Of a stretch of 64,000 bases of DNA, positions 12,019 to 22,358 are shown piece after piece; position 1 is the first letter of the stretch; each line of letters begins with the position of its first letter. The translations under genes were made by a program, and so were the position numbers. Location: positions 391,001 through 455,000 of the forward strand of contig NC_081414.1 in assembly GCF_030272615.1 (NCBI RefSeq). The letters run 5' to 3'. Source of the stretch: Cryptomeria japonica. Taxonomy: Eukaryota; Streptophyta; Pinopsida; Cupressales; Cupressaceae. Under the pieces are notes generated by a model. It did no database searches. It was not told where the DNA came from and saw only the letters and a list, made by a program, of their open reading frames with translations.

Positions 12019-13620
12019 CTGGATCACAGAACAACAGAGACAAGGAATTAAATAACAGAATAAAATAGATAACTGCAAACAAGTGGATTAGGTAGTTTAC
12101 ATAAAGCATGAAAAAGAGTTATTTTTGTTTGAAGCTTTTTTGGTCCAATTTTTGGTTATGTGGCGAGTTGGCAACTGAAGGCTTTAGGATAAGCACACCA
12201 TAATATCAATTGTAAGTTAACCAGATTATTAGAACTAAACAATCTAATCCTAAGTCACATTGGTTAATTGAGTAGTTGGTTCATTTCTCCCAGACTGTTT
12301 TAGGAGTCAATTTGTGCTTTATATGTGTCTTGTGCATTGATTGTATGAATTAATGGAAAATAAATGCCATTGTTTTTAATGTCTATTGTTCATGGCTTCT
12401 TCATTATCCTGGTTTGATGTTTAATACCTGGGTAATGGCTCAAACAAGTGCTATCAGAACCATTACATTGCTTTCTCTAAGTTCTCCTAGCTGTAGAAGT
12501 TTGACAATTGACACATTTCTGTCAGCAGCTATTGCCACTGTAGTAGTATTTTTGTTAGCAAATTCGATTGAAGTGTTGATGTTTCACTGGAAGTCATGGA
12601 TTGACTCATTGCAGGTGGTTTCCTGTGTAAAGGGCCTTTCTTTCCAGCCTAGGGCTATTGATGAATAAGCACAGAAGCATTGTTCCCTTCTTACCTAGTT
12701 CTATGAAACAGGAAGAGACTACATTATAAAAGGAAACCAGAGCAGGTTTGAATGTGAAGTGGTCATCCAGCAAGTGAATTGCCTTAGCAAAAGCTGTTGC
12801 TTCAAATTTATGAAGTGCACCTATTGAAGAAAGAAATTTCTTTCATCACATACTCTTTAACGGTTTTGGATTTGCACCAGTTCATCTAACATTTTCAGAA
12901 TAATTAATATCCTGGTCTGCATAGTTATCTACTCCCATGCACAGACAACGCCTCTACCTGCAAAATTCTGTTTTTTCAAGCCTTCTGATTACATCCTATG
13001 TCTCTCTCATAATTCATATAGATGAAAGTAAAGCATAATTTGATATCCATTTTTTCAACTCTTCTAAACCTGCCAAATAAATGTGCATTATTTGAAAAGT
13101 GAGTGCCATAATCTAGGTTTCCACAATGTAAAGGAATCTTCTCTAACAGAAGTTTGGAAAGGAAAATATATCTTATGGATGTTGCTTGTGATGTACTGAT
13201 CCATCAGCACAGCTAAAATATAGATCTTAGTGAAGAAGATTAGTGAAAGCAAATATGATTGAACTCCTGTGCAGGGTGATCTGCAGGCCACAGGATTCAC
13301 CCATAATAGATCTAGTCTTCAAAGAAAAGGAACAAAATGGGAGCTTCAAATTCAAAAATAAACAAGTTGATTGGGCATTTTATTTAATGTATAGATTCAG
13401 TGTTCAAAGGTCTTATGTCCAATTCTACTTTTCTGCCAGAACCAGAAAAACTATCACCCATGTCTGCATTTGTTAATGTAATTTCATCATTCAGTGATTA
13501 TTGACTGTGAATTTCACATTTCTGGAAGTAGGACTTTGTTGGCTTTTCAACAAGTAGAAAAATCAAGGGATAAAAGTTGTAAGGATTGTGTATTTTAATC
13601 CCCAAAAATAAGGATAAAGT
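12019..13620. other. Spacer with a possible relict LTR and primer-binding site
   Basis: No coding domain is evident. Around 12130-12446 the sequence resembles an old LTR: AATAAATGCC near 12360 and an end in ...CAAACA. It is followed at 12449-12460 by TGCTATCAGAAC, two mismatches from the plant initiator-Met primer-binding site TGGTATCAGAGC. The remainder (12700-13620) shows nothing I can name. Confidence 0.25.
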
Positions 13621-13630
13621 ATTTTTTAAT

Positions 13631-13795
13631 ATTATTTTATTTTATTTTTGAGCACAAGTGCAAAGTGTACATTTTGTAACTTTGTTTTCTGTGTTTGAGG
13701 TACAAGAGCAAAGTGTTGAGTCACGGACCAGCTAGGACTCGAACCTAGGACCTTCCATACGCTGTTGGAGTGCTCTACCACTGAGCTAGCATCAT
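13631..13795 (-). mobile_element. tRNA-derived SINE
   Basis: The minus strand starts with a tRNA-like head. The A box (TAGCTCAGTGGTAGAGC, 13788-13772) and B box (GGTTCGAGTCC, 13745-13735) both match RNA polymerase III internal promoter consensus. D and T stems form, but the 5' acceptor strand cannot pair with the 3' CTGGTCC, so it is not a functional tRNA gene. An unrelated body follows, and the element ends in a simple AAAATAAAATAAT tail (13649-13631). SINEs are Pol III transcribed and mobilised by LINE machinery. No target duplication could be recognised. A decayed tRNA pseudogene is the alternative, but the body and tail favour a SINE. Confidence 0.75.
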
Positions 13796-13859
13796 TTGTA
13801 ACTTCATTCTTACACCAAGAAGTTCGAAATTCTTTAGCTAAGGAGAGCATAAAGAAGTG

Positions 13860-14330
13860 TTTGCAGATTGGAGTTCATTTGGAGAAAATTTCGATATTGC
13901 TTGCAACTGGATGAGCTTCTTGTCAAAGAATCCGCAGATTTTGGAGTATAACCAGCTAATAGGAGGCAGATCATTCGGATTTTCTGAGTTTTTTCTAAAG
14001 ATCTTTCTGTCTTCTTATCTTTTTCTTCTCTCCCCATCGAAGGTGAAGTTGGTCAAGTACAGATTTATTACATTCTCCGAGTTTTCAAAATCCGTTGGAG
14101 ATGATTTTTGTGGACTTGTTCAAGTTTTTAGTGAGAATAATCATTTTGTTGACTAAATGGAATGAAAGTTTTGAAGTTATAAAAGGTTGGAGAATTTGCA
14201 TGTGAAAATCCCATTCTCATGGCTAAGTATGAAATTGAAATAAAATCTCCAAACACTTAGCCGTTCGCAGCCTCAATTTTCTTTAATCCAAGATAGATTT
14301 CTAACTTATTTTCCTTTGGTTTTCCATGTC
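13860..14330 (+). other. Unassigned open region upstream of unknown ORFs
   Basis: A 99-residue frame (13857-14156) encodes a Phe/Ser-rich sequence ending FSENNHFVD that matches nothing I know. It is followed by a pyrimidine-rich stretch ending ...CCATGTCGCAG just before the next ORF, which resembles a splice acceptor. It could be part of an LTR-borne transcription unit or simply chance. Confidence 0.25.
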
Positions 14331-14566
14331 GCAGGAGGAAATGGAAGCAGGATCATCATAGAGATTGCAGCTGGAGTTTCAAGCCAAACGGAAGATTGAG
14401 GACAAGTTCACAAGCAAAGTTCATCCGAGTGTGGAGATAGCCAAAATTTGGCTAAGTATGAGAAATGTTTCTTCCAATTTCCTCAATTATGATGAAGGCA
14501 TGGAGAAATTCTTCTCCAAATGTCAGGGTATCAAGAAGGAAGGCATGATCAAAACGAATGTCTGAA
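14327..14566 (+). pseudogene. Unrecognised ORF, first half
   Basis: Starting at the ATG at 14327 the frame reads MSQEEMEAGSS, then a TAG (14360-14362), then RLQLEFQAKRKIEDKF and continues to KEGMIKTNV with a TGA at 14566. Composition is protein-like (charged, helical). The end overlaps the start of the next ORF by a few bases in another frame, so the two may be halves of one frameshifted gene. I do not recognise the family. It lies just upstream of an LTR-like promoter region and may be element-encoded. Confidence 0.35.
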
Positions 14567-14965
14567 CAACTTGATCTTATCATTTCATATTTGCGAGAAA
14601 TTTCCCACAGCTTTTTAACCCTCCTCTTGCGCAACATAAATTGGAGCCACAAAGAAGCAAGCATAGAGTCGTCAACAAGAAATTCAACAATTTTCTTCAT
14701 GGGCCTGCCAATCATTCCTCCTGAACCAGGCAAAGAACCTCATCCAGTACTTCAGCCAGACTTGGATTTCAGCAACGAACAAGAACACGTTATCACAGGA
14801 TTGTACAGCTTGGCGTGGGAAGTGAAAAGAAACACTCTTGATTGGTATCGCATGTGTTTTGTCCTTGACGAAGAACTAGAAATTGTAGCACGTATTGACG
14901 CTGGGATAAGAAGAGAGCAAGAGCCAACTCCCGTACCTGCTCCTGCACCGCCTCAGCAAGATTAG
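14558..14965 (+). CDS. Unrecognised 135-residue ORF with proline-rich tail
   Basis: The frame runs from ATG at 14558 to TAG at 14965. It has a hydrophobic/helical start, a middle block LYSLAWEVKRNTLDWYRMCF, an acidic helix DEELEIVARIDAGIRR and a tail PTPVPAPAPPQQD. The codon pattern looks coding. It may be the second half of a gene begun at 14327. No domain is recognised. Immediately downstream (from about 14990) comes a gypsy-like LTR promoter region, so this could be an ORF carried in or next to a retrotransposon LTR, or a captured host fragment. Confidence 0.4.
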   Translation: MSEQLDLIISYLREISHSFLTLLLRNINWSHKEASIESSTRNSTIFFMGLPIIPPEPGKEPHPVLQPDLDFSNEQEHVITGLYSLAWEVKRNTLDWYRMCFVLDEELEIVARIDAGIRREQEPTPVPAPAPPQQD

Positions 14966-15281
14966 GAGTGACTCACGCTGTGGTGGCACCTCATCATCTT
15001 TCGACCAATCAGATTGCTCCAAGTTAGCATGTCTAGGTTCAATGAACCTGACTTATCCAGAAGCTTCTAGAAGAGCACACTTCACAATGCAACAACCTTC
15101 TATTTTCATTGATGGTTCATATTTAGCAAGAAGGACAAGTGTCCCAAATGTAATTTTCTCATTGGTCAAGGGTAGTTAGTTTTGGGAAACCCTAATTAGG
15201 GTTTATAGCTTTCAATCTTGGCCCTTGATCACTGTTTGATCTCGATCGTTCATTTATTTTTGAGAAACTATATAAGGCTAC

Positions 15282-15729
15282 CTCCTCTCATTTGGAGAGT
15301 GTGAGGTTTTTGATGTATTGTTGCGTAAGATCATTTCCAGATAATATATTGCATGTGCGCTTTCTCTTAAGGCTTTGTAATCCCTTCTGTTTGAATGATT
15401 TGCATGGTTTCAATTTCCTCAACACTTAGTTAAAGTTAATTTAGATTTGCTTTCATTGTTGTTAATTTGAATGAAGGATTTGATAAGTGTCAATCGATGG
15501 TGTATCTCCACTCATTTGGAGAGTGTGAGGTTTTTGATGTATTGTTGCGTAAGATCATTTCTAGATAATATATTGCATGTGCGCTTTCTCTTAAGGCTTT
15601 GTAATCCCTATTGTTTGAATGATTTGCATGGTTTCAATTTCCTCAACACTTAGTTAAAGTTAATTTAGATTTGCTTTCATTGTTGTTAATTTGAATGAAG
15701 GATTTGATAAGTGTCAATCGATGGTGTAT
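15282..15729. repeat. 224-bp tandem duplication across an LTR promoter region
   Basis: Unit 15282-15505 is repeated at 15506-15729 with only a few substitutions, and ten bases of a third copy follow at 15730. The unit starts just after the TATA box, so the transcribed leader, not the TATA itself, is doubled. Confidence 0.9.
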
Positions 15730-16042
15730 CTCCACTCATACTTTTGGTGAATGGAAGATTTCCATTTTACCGTGTAAAGTTAGTCTGAACCCATCCTCTG
15801 TGCATCCCAACATCTTAATCATAAGCACAATCCATTGAAGATTGCACCGGCTTTGTGTAGTTGTCCCTAGTGTGGCGAAGCAAAGTTTGGTTTCCCAAGA
15901 GCACCCAATTGATACCGTCTCCAGAGTTTGTAGGATTAGATTAGCTTTCTCAAACCCTATCTCTTTTCTCCTTTTTGAAAGCCTAAATCTCGAAAATCCC
16001 CCCCTCCAAAAAAAAAGAGAGGCTAAAATTGCTAAATCCATC

Positions 16043-17210
16043 TGTTGGCATTTTGATGATGTTGTGATTGTCATTGATGGACACACACTTGTTTTATGAT
16101 CACTTCCCTATGTATGAATTATGCTCAACCGGTAATTGTTCCAACCGGTATTATGAATTATAGTCTTTAGACTATTGGTGTTTTGCAGAAGGTGTTTACT
16201 GGTCACAAAGCGGTATGAAGACCCAAAGCGGTATGAAGACCTCAAGCGGTTCGAGGATCCCAAAGCGGTACGAAGGAACAAAGCGGTTGTTAACGTTTTT
16301 CCCAGTCTTCATTTTGACAAATCGGTAATTGGTAAAATGTATGAACCAGTAATCGGTAATGAACCAGTATTACTCTGTGATGAGTTACCAACCGGTATTT
16401 TTGTGATGAGTTATCATCCACAGACACTTTGGCGGTAATTTTGTGTCGTGTTACCAAATGTGTCTAGATGCATTGAACCTAGGAACTTGCAATGTAATCC
16501 TATTGGACCGACATGAAATCAGATTCCTTTATAAGGACATCATGTCTAGGGTTTTAGCGATGAGAAGGTTTCAGCAATGCATGAGGTTTTTGTATGTGCG
16601 ATCATAGAAGAGAAGATTAGGTCTGTGTAAAGAAACAGAGTGTGGAGATACTGAAGACTGAAGTAATGCTAATGTGCATTAACAATGAGCTATCAAGGAT
16701 CTAACCAAGCATACTGTGCTAGTATCTAGATCACTCACTTGTTGATTACTTACATCTTCGACAAGTCTGAAACCCTTAACCGGGTAGGCCTGGCAAAGCC
16801 TTTGTAAATCCTCTAACAAGGTGGTTCACAACTGTGAATCTGAAATCCTCTCACAAGGTAGTCTTTAACAGGACTTATCTCCTAACAGAGATCTAGATTC
16901 CTAACAAGATCTGTTCTGGTGAAGAACATTGTATGACCTTAACCGGTCCGGTTACTATTCTGCAGATAGTTACTTGTGAGTTTCAGCTCACCGTGGTTTT
17001 TTTCCCATTTGGGTTTCCACGTCAAAACCTCGTGTTATGGTGATTGTGCTCTTGTGGGTGAATGCTTTATTTGCTGTTTGGTTTGCATTTGTCTTAACCG
17101 GTTTGTTAGTAAATCTGTTATACCTGTTAACTGCTAAACTGTTTAAGAGTTTAAGTTCACTAATTCTTGGTATACTAATTCACCCCCCCCCCCCCTCTTA
17201 GCATTCATCA
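16043..17210 (+). mobile_element. Solo LTR (copia type), target duplication CCATC
   Basis: The LTR begins TGTTGGCATTTTGATGATG and ends ...CATTCATCA. It is flanked by perfect 5-bp repeats CCATC at 16038-16042 and 17211-17215. A TTTATAAGG TATA-like box lies near 16527-16537, and a C-run follows TACTAATTCAC near 17180, as in the 3' LTR at 22359. No internal domain adjoins it, so it is a solo LTR. It splits a family A LTR whose two halves align with intact copies elsewhere in the window. Confidence 0.85.
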
Positions 17211-17439
17211 CCATCTAAGTCTAGCAGTTCAAAAGACACTTGTTAACGTAAGTCCCCCTTCAGATTTTCAGCATATACTACCCAAGAAGCTATTTCACTA
17301 AAGTCGCTTGTTCGCACATATAGACCTTGGAATCAGTAGTGATTTTTCAAGAGAGGATAGAATGCCTTCGGGTATCCTATTCTAATGTTTGGTAGACGAT
17401 AAAACAAACACCAACAGTACGGAGGTTAGAATTCGCTAA

Positions 17440-19068
17440 GTGTCAAGAGGGGAGAAGGATTCCCACAAGTCACACTCAGAAAACAAGTTAACACAGCATA
17501 TATGGAGAGAAAAGCCACAAGACATACACCTATAATGAAGGTAAAAAAACATACACAACATACATATAGGTTGAAAGAAGGCAAGAGTGGTGATTTTCAA
17601 TTAATTATAAGGCCAATGGCCAAACTTACAGTTGCAAAAATGCAAGATAAGTGGGAGAGCATGGAATAGCTCAATCCAGCAGAGAGAGAACCCTTTAGAA
17701 TGAGGCTTAACAGCCTTTATATAGAAAAATGGTTACAAGAGTGATCATGACCTCTGCATGTGAGTCTGGGAGTGCAGGGAAGTGCATGCACCTGACATTG
17801 TGTACATGCAAGCAACCTAGCCATACCCACAAAAGACAACCCTGAGAAGGTGGATTGACTGACCTTCCAAAGTCAGAGTATGCAAACATGACATAACTCA
17901 CCACAACAAGCATGGCCCCATACCTCCCTTGAAGGAAATCCTGCCAAAAACATTAAATGCACCCCTGTGGCTCCACAAAAGAAAGTGCATAAGTTACAAA
18001 AGTTGTCGGAGCATTTAAAGCCTTGAGTGTCGATCACGCCATCCGGAAGTGTTGCAAGCCAGAAGTAGTTTGGAAGACTTCGGAGACTTGGGTCGCCGAA
18101 GTTGGGGGAACTTCGGAGACCTGGGTCACCGAAGTTGGGAAGACGTGGGAACCTGGGAACTTCGGGGTTGAGGGGTTGAGGAAAAGAAGACCTAAGATCT
18201 TTGGAGACTTAAGTCACCAAAGTTGGGGAAACTTCGAAGACCTGGGTCACCGAAGTTGGGGAAACTTTGAAGACCTAGGTCACCGTAGTTGGGGGAACTT
18301 CGGAGACCTAGGTCACCGAAGTTGGGAACACTTAGGAACTTGGGAACCTGGGGGTTCCGGAGTTCTGGGGTTGAAGAACTAAGGAACTTGGGAACCTGGG
18401 GGTTCCGGGGTTGAAGAACTAAGAAACTTGGGAACCTGGGGGGTTCCGGGGTAGAAGAACTAAGGAACTTGGGAACCTGGGGGTTCCAGAGTTCCGAGGT
18501 TGAAGAACTCAGGAACTTGGGAACCTAGGGGTTCCGGAATTCTGAGGTTGAAGAACTAGGAACTTGGGAACTTCGGCGTTCCGGAGTTCCGAGGTTGAAG
18601 AACTTAGGAACCTGGGGGTTCCGGAGTTCCAGGGTTGAAGAACTAAGGAAGTTGGGAACCTGAGGGTTCCGAAGTTCCAGGGTTGAGGAAGAGAAGACCT
18701 AGGAACTTCGAAGACCTGCGTCACCGAAGTTGGGGGAATTTCGTAGACCTAGGTCACCGTAGTTGGGGGAACTTCGAAGACCTGGGCCACCGAAGTTAGC
18801 AAAACTTAGCAAATTGGGAACTTTGGGGTTCTGGAGTTCTGGGGTAAGAGAACAAGAGACCAAGGAAGGGAACTTCGGAACCTCGGGGTTCCGGAGTTCC
18901 AGGAAAGAGAGAGGAAGAGAAGGCTTGGGAATGGAACTTCCGACAAGACAACACTTCATACTTATTGATTCCATCCTCTTCTCTTGGATCAAACTGGGGC
19001 AGCACTGGTCCATGGAACATATCTCTGATCGGTTCTCACTAATGGACCAAGGGTGTCATAAAATGACA
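17440..19068 (-). repeat. Minus-strand LTR-like element with repeat-filled U3
   Basis: Read on the minus strand the segment begins TGTCATTTTATGACACCC (from 19068). It carries an array of short repeats (18905-18077), then a TATA box CTATATAAAGG (about 17724-17714) and a transcribed-looking leader, ending ...CTTGACA at 17440. The layout (U3 array, TATA, R/U5) and TG...CA ends point to an LTR. No target duplication was found because the right side abuts a truncated copia. Boundaries are therefore provisional. Confidence 0.5.
18077..18905. repeat. Compound minisatellite with 33-bp and ~48-bp units
   Basis: Two unit types alternate. Type A is 33 bp, built around CTTCGGAGACC...GGTCACCGAAG, at about 18077-18330 and again 18700-18800. 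Type B is about 39-50 bp, built around GGAACTTGGGAACC...GGTTCCGGAGTTCC, at about 18330-18700 and 18800-18905. Both units contain internal inverted repeats. Type A keeps the frame, giving an 11-residue period SWGNFEDLGHR on the plus strand. The array lies upstream of the minus-strand TATA box near 17.72 kb, that is, in the U3 of an LTR. Confidence 0.85.
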
Positions 19069-20980
19069 ACAGTTATATCAAGAGAGATGAAGATATTGGA
19101 AAGTTAAACGCTAGAAGTGATGAAGGTATCTTTTTGAGATATTCCACAAAGAGCAAAACCTACCGATGCTATAATAAGAGACTGAGAAAGATTGTTGAAA
19201 GTGCAAATGTGAAGGTTGATGAGAACCTTGGGAAAGAGATCAGAGCTTATGATGATGGTCAACATGTTGTTTTATCTCCTATTCAACTTGAAGAGCCTAA
19301 ACAGAATAATCCAGCAGAGACTGTTACTTCGAATGTTACTGTTGGTGATGATGTGCAGGAACCTGAAGATCTGAACAATCAGAAGACTCCAAGGTATGTA
19401 AGATTGAATCATTCTGAGAATCAAATTATTGGTGATAAGAATAAAGGTGTGATGACTAGAAGAAGGTTAGCTGCTAGAAGTATGTTTAATTTCTAAAGTT
19501 GAACCTAAAGATGTTGTTGAAGCCTGTAAAGATGAAAATTGGATGAGAGCTATGGAAGAAGAGTTAGATCAAATTGAAAAGAACAACACTTGGGAACTTG
19601 TGCCTAGACCTAAGGATAAAAATGTTATTGGTACTAAATGGGTATTCAGAAACAAATTGAATGAAGTCGGTGAAGTAGTCTGAAATAAAGCTAGATTGGT
19701 CTGCAAAGGATATTCACAACAAGAAGGAATTGATTATGAGGAAACTTTTGCTCCGGTTGCCAGAATTGAAGTTGTTAGACTGTTGCTTGCTTACGCTGCT
19801 TATAAAGATTTCAAGGTATATCAGATGGATGTCAAATCTACATTTTTGAATAGTGATCTAGAGGAAGAAGTTTACATTGAACAGCCTGATGGATTTTCAT
19901 TGTCGGATGATGGAGACATGGTATACTAGATTAGACAAATATTTGTTAAAAATGAGATTTTCTAAAGGTGCTGCTGACAGTAATCTGTACTTTAAAATTA
20001 AAGATGATAACATTTTGATTGTTGAAGTCTTTGTTGATAACATTATTTTTGTGGTGATGATGATATGAGTATGAAGTTTGTTGGTGATGCAAAAATAATT
20101 TGAGATGTCTATGATTGGTGAGATGAAATTTTTCTTAGGTTTGCAGATTGCACAAATAGAGAAAGGTATATTCATATCTCAAACTAAGTATGTAAAGGAA
20201 TTGTTAAAGAAGTTTGGATTAGATGATTCCAAACGGGTTGGAACTCCCATGGTAACTGGTTGTAAATTGTCTAAAAATGATGAATCTCCTAAAGCTAATC
20301 AGAGTTTGTATAGATCTATGGTTGGTGGACTGCTATATCTTACTCAAACTAGGCCTAACATTATGCATGTTGTATGTATGGCTGCTAGATATCAAGTTGA
20401 TCCAAAGGAAAGTCATGTTACAACTGTTAAGAGGATATTCAGATAGCTAAAGGGAACTAAGGATTATGGCCTATGGTATCCAAAGAATGATGATTTCATG
20501 TTGTGTGCCTACACTGATGCAGATTGGGATGGTGATGTTGATGACTAGAAGAGTACTACCGGTGGAGCATTCTTTTTAGGTAAGAAGTTGGTTTCATGGG
20601 CAAGTAAGAAACAAGATTCAATGTCTTTATCTACTGCTGAAGCTAAGTATATTGCTATTGCTAGTAATTGCACTCAGATAGTTTGGATGAAGCAAATGTT
20701 AAAAGATATCAGAGTTATTCATGATGAACCTACTGTCATTTATTGTGACAATTCAAATACTATAAACATGTCAAAGAATTCGGTGCAACATTCAAAGACT
20801 AAGCATATATCAATCAAATATAATTACCTGAGAGAGCAAGTCAGTGAACAGAAGGTGAAACTGGAATATGTATCTACAAAGAAACAAATTGCTGATATTT
20901 TCACTAAGCATTTGCCTGCAGATACATTTGTCTATTTGAGAGACAAGTTAGGGGTACCCACCCATCCTACTGAAAACTAG
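19058..20980 (+). pseudogene. Ty1/copia pol remnant (integrase end, RT, RNase H)
   Basis: The block opens with IKRDEDIGKLNARSDEGIF and YSTKSKTYRCYNKRLRKIVE, the integrase-to-RT boundary of copia elements. It goes on with [38 protein letters not shown], a damaged catalytic box (FVDN instead of YVDD near 20030), KFFLGLQIAQ, and RNase H blocks WASKKQDSMSLSTAEAKY and SKTKHISIKYN, ending KLGVPTHPTEN. Breaks include a frameshift near 19495, a TGA at 19681-19683, a deletion near 19925 that removes the segment between the LKKALYGLKQ-type block and the next, and further stops near 20445 and 20550. Everything 5' of the integrase end is missing. Confidence 0.9.
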
Positions 20981-21145
20981 ATGCAATGAGTTGCATCGAT
21001 CCGATGGACTTATCAGCCTTATTCTTTTATCCGGATTGATGAGTTGGCACTGCTCCTCTGTTGGAGTAGTCTGTTGATTTGGTTGTGTATTGTAATGTCC
21101 CTACTAGTTGGAGATTACTGTCTTGCAAAACAAACTGTTAGAATG

Positions 21146-21193
<48 letters not shown>

Positions 21194-22358
21194 CTATCCT
21201 AATTTGCAATTAAACTTCAATTACTTAATTAAAATTAATCTCAATTCTTATTTAATAAAAAGGATATGAGTGCAGTACTGGGACATGTCCTTAGGCGGTT
21301 GTAATTCTCGCCTTCTTGGAACCCATCTTGGTTCCAAGCCTACCAAGGATGACCATCATATAGGATCAATTCCTTGCCTTGGGTGATACATCTTATCATC
21401 CAAGTCTACCAGAGAGGACCGGCCAGATCCGTCTCTTCTTGGATGAGTTTTTGACACCCAAGACTTGACATATATGCATATGAATACTCAATATATACTG
21501 CCTACCAGGGATTATCATAATCCCTGTATTAGGCTGAGGGACTTTTCTCCCAATAGCCTCCATCACATAGCCAAATCATTGTTATTCATAGAACATTTTA
21601 TATTTCATTATCATCTATATTTAATGTCTGCATCTACATATTCCTTAATTACTATTATTGTTCCTAACTATTTACAAATATGTTGCATACATACATATAT
21701 TTATTTGTTACATACCCATGAGACAATATTATTATACTACTATAAATCTGCCCCAAAGATTGGCATACTATCTCACATACGACAGAATTCTCATTAACGT
21801 ATATGTGTGTGTGTGGCACACACGTCCACACACATATACATCCTTGTGGCATGTAAGTTAATCGCTTACCTGTTTGCAGTCCGCAGTCTTCCCGTGCTCT
21901 TCCTTCCGTGTCACTCCCTTGTTGCGGTTGCCTCCCCTATACCCCGTGGAGGGGAAGGGTTGCGTCCCTCCACGGGAAGGCGTGTGACGGTGGTCGCAAC
22001 CCAGGCTGCGACTACCGTCCCACAACTTCCCGCGGAAGGGACCCGTGGTGTATTCGCAGCCTACTGGACCCATAATATATGCTATTTATTATTATTGGTG
22101 TGTTTAATAAAATGTACATCAGGTGATACAGTAGGGGTTATCACATGTATCCCAAGGGGAGAGAGATTCATGTTTTTGGAGAGAGTATGATTTTCTGTTT
22201 TAGAGATCTTTGGCATTGTTGTCAAAGGGGGAGAGAGATCATGTGAAAAACTGCTTTATCTATCTCGATCTTAGGGGGAGTTTGTTGAGGATATCTTCTT
22301 TCTTGGCATTGACTGTTTTTCACATTCATATGTTGCCATCAATGCCAAAGGGGGAGAT
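20981..22358 (+). other. Copia 3' untranslated region and polypurine tract, split by a solo LTR
   Basis: After the pol stop, non-coding sequence runs to 21090, is interrupted by the solo LTR 21091-22145, and resumes at 22146. It contains several GGGGGAGA-type purine runs and ends in CCAAAGGGGGAGAT (22345-22358), the polypurine tract that primes plus-strand synthesis, directly before the 3' LTR. Frames in this stretch are not coding. Confidence 0.75.
21091..22145 (+). mobile_element. Solo LTR starting TGTAATGTCCC, target duplication TGTAT
   Basis: The LTR begins TGTAATGTCCCTACTAG and ends ...GGGGTTATCACA, flanked by perfect TGTAT at 21086-21090 and 22146-22150. It lies between the copia stop codon and its polypurine tract, so the insertion site is unambiguous. 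Inside are a (TA)n run at about 21152-21192, GT/CA-rich DNA near 21800-21840, and a GC-rich inverted repeat near 21940-21990. Confidence 0.85.

Larger units (their letters stand above)
14970..17439 (+). repeat. Gypsy-like LTR, family A copy 1, split by a nested solo LTR
   Basis: The left part (14970-16042) and right part (17211-17439) share blocks with 38450-39400 and 44650-46560: a CTATATAAGG-type TATA box (about 15269-15279), 'ttagtctgaac', 'gaagattgca...tgtgtagttgt', 'gtaagtccc' and 'caagagaggatagaat'. The same order in three places defines a family. The left limit is uncertain. The block is interrupted by the solo LTR 16043-17210 and contains a 224-bp tandem duplication around its promoter. 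Confidence 0.6.

Noticed and set aside
12414..12668. An 84-codon plus frame with hydrophobic stretches
   Set aside because: It crosses the candidate LTR end and primer-binding-like site and has no recognisable domain.
13735..13788. A functional tRNA gene
   Set aside because: D and T arms and both Pol III boxes are present, but the 5' acceptor strand cannot pair with the 3' strand and the anticodon loop is irregular. A SINE body and tail follow.
18023..18382. A 119-codon frame with an 11-residue tandem repeat
   Set aside because: It coincides with the 33-bp minisatellite in LTR U3 sequence and lacks any other coding evidence. Kept only as a repeat finding.
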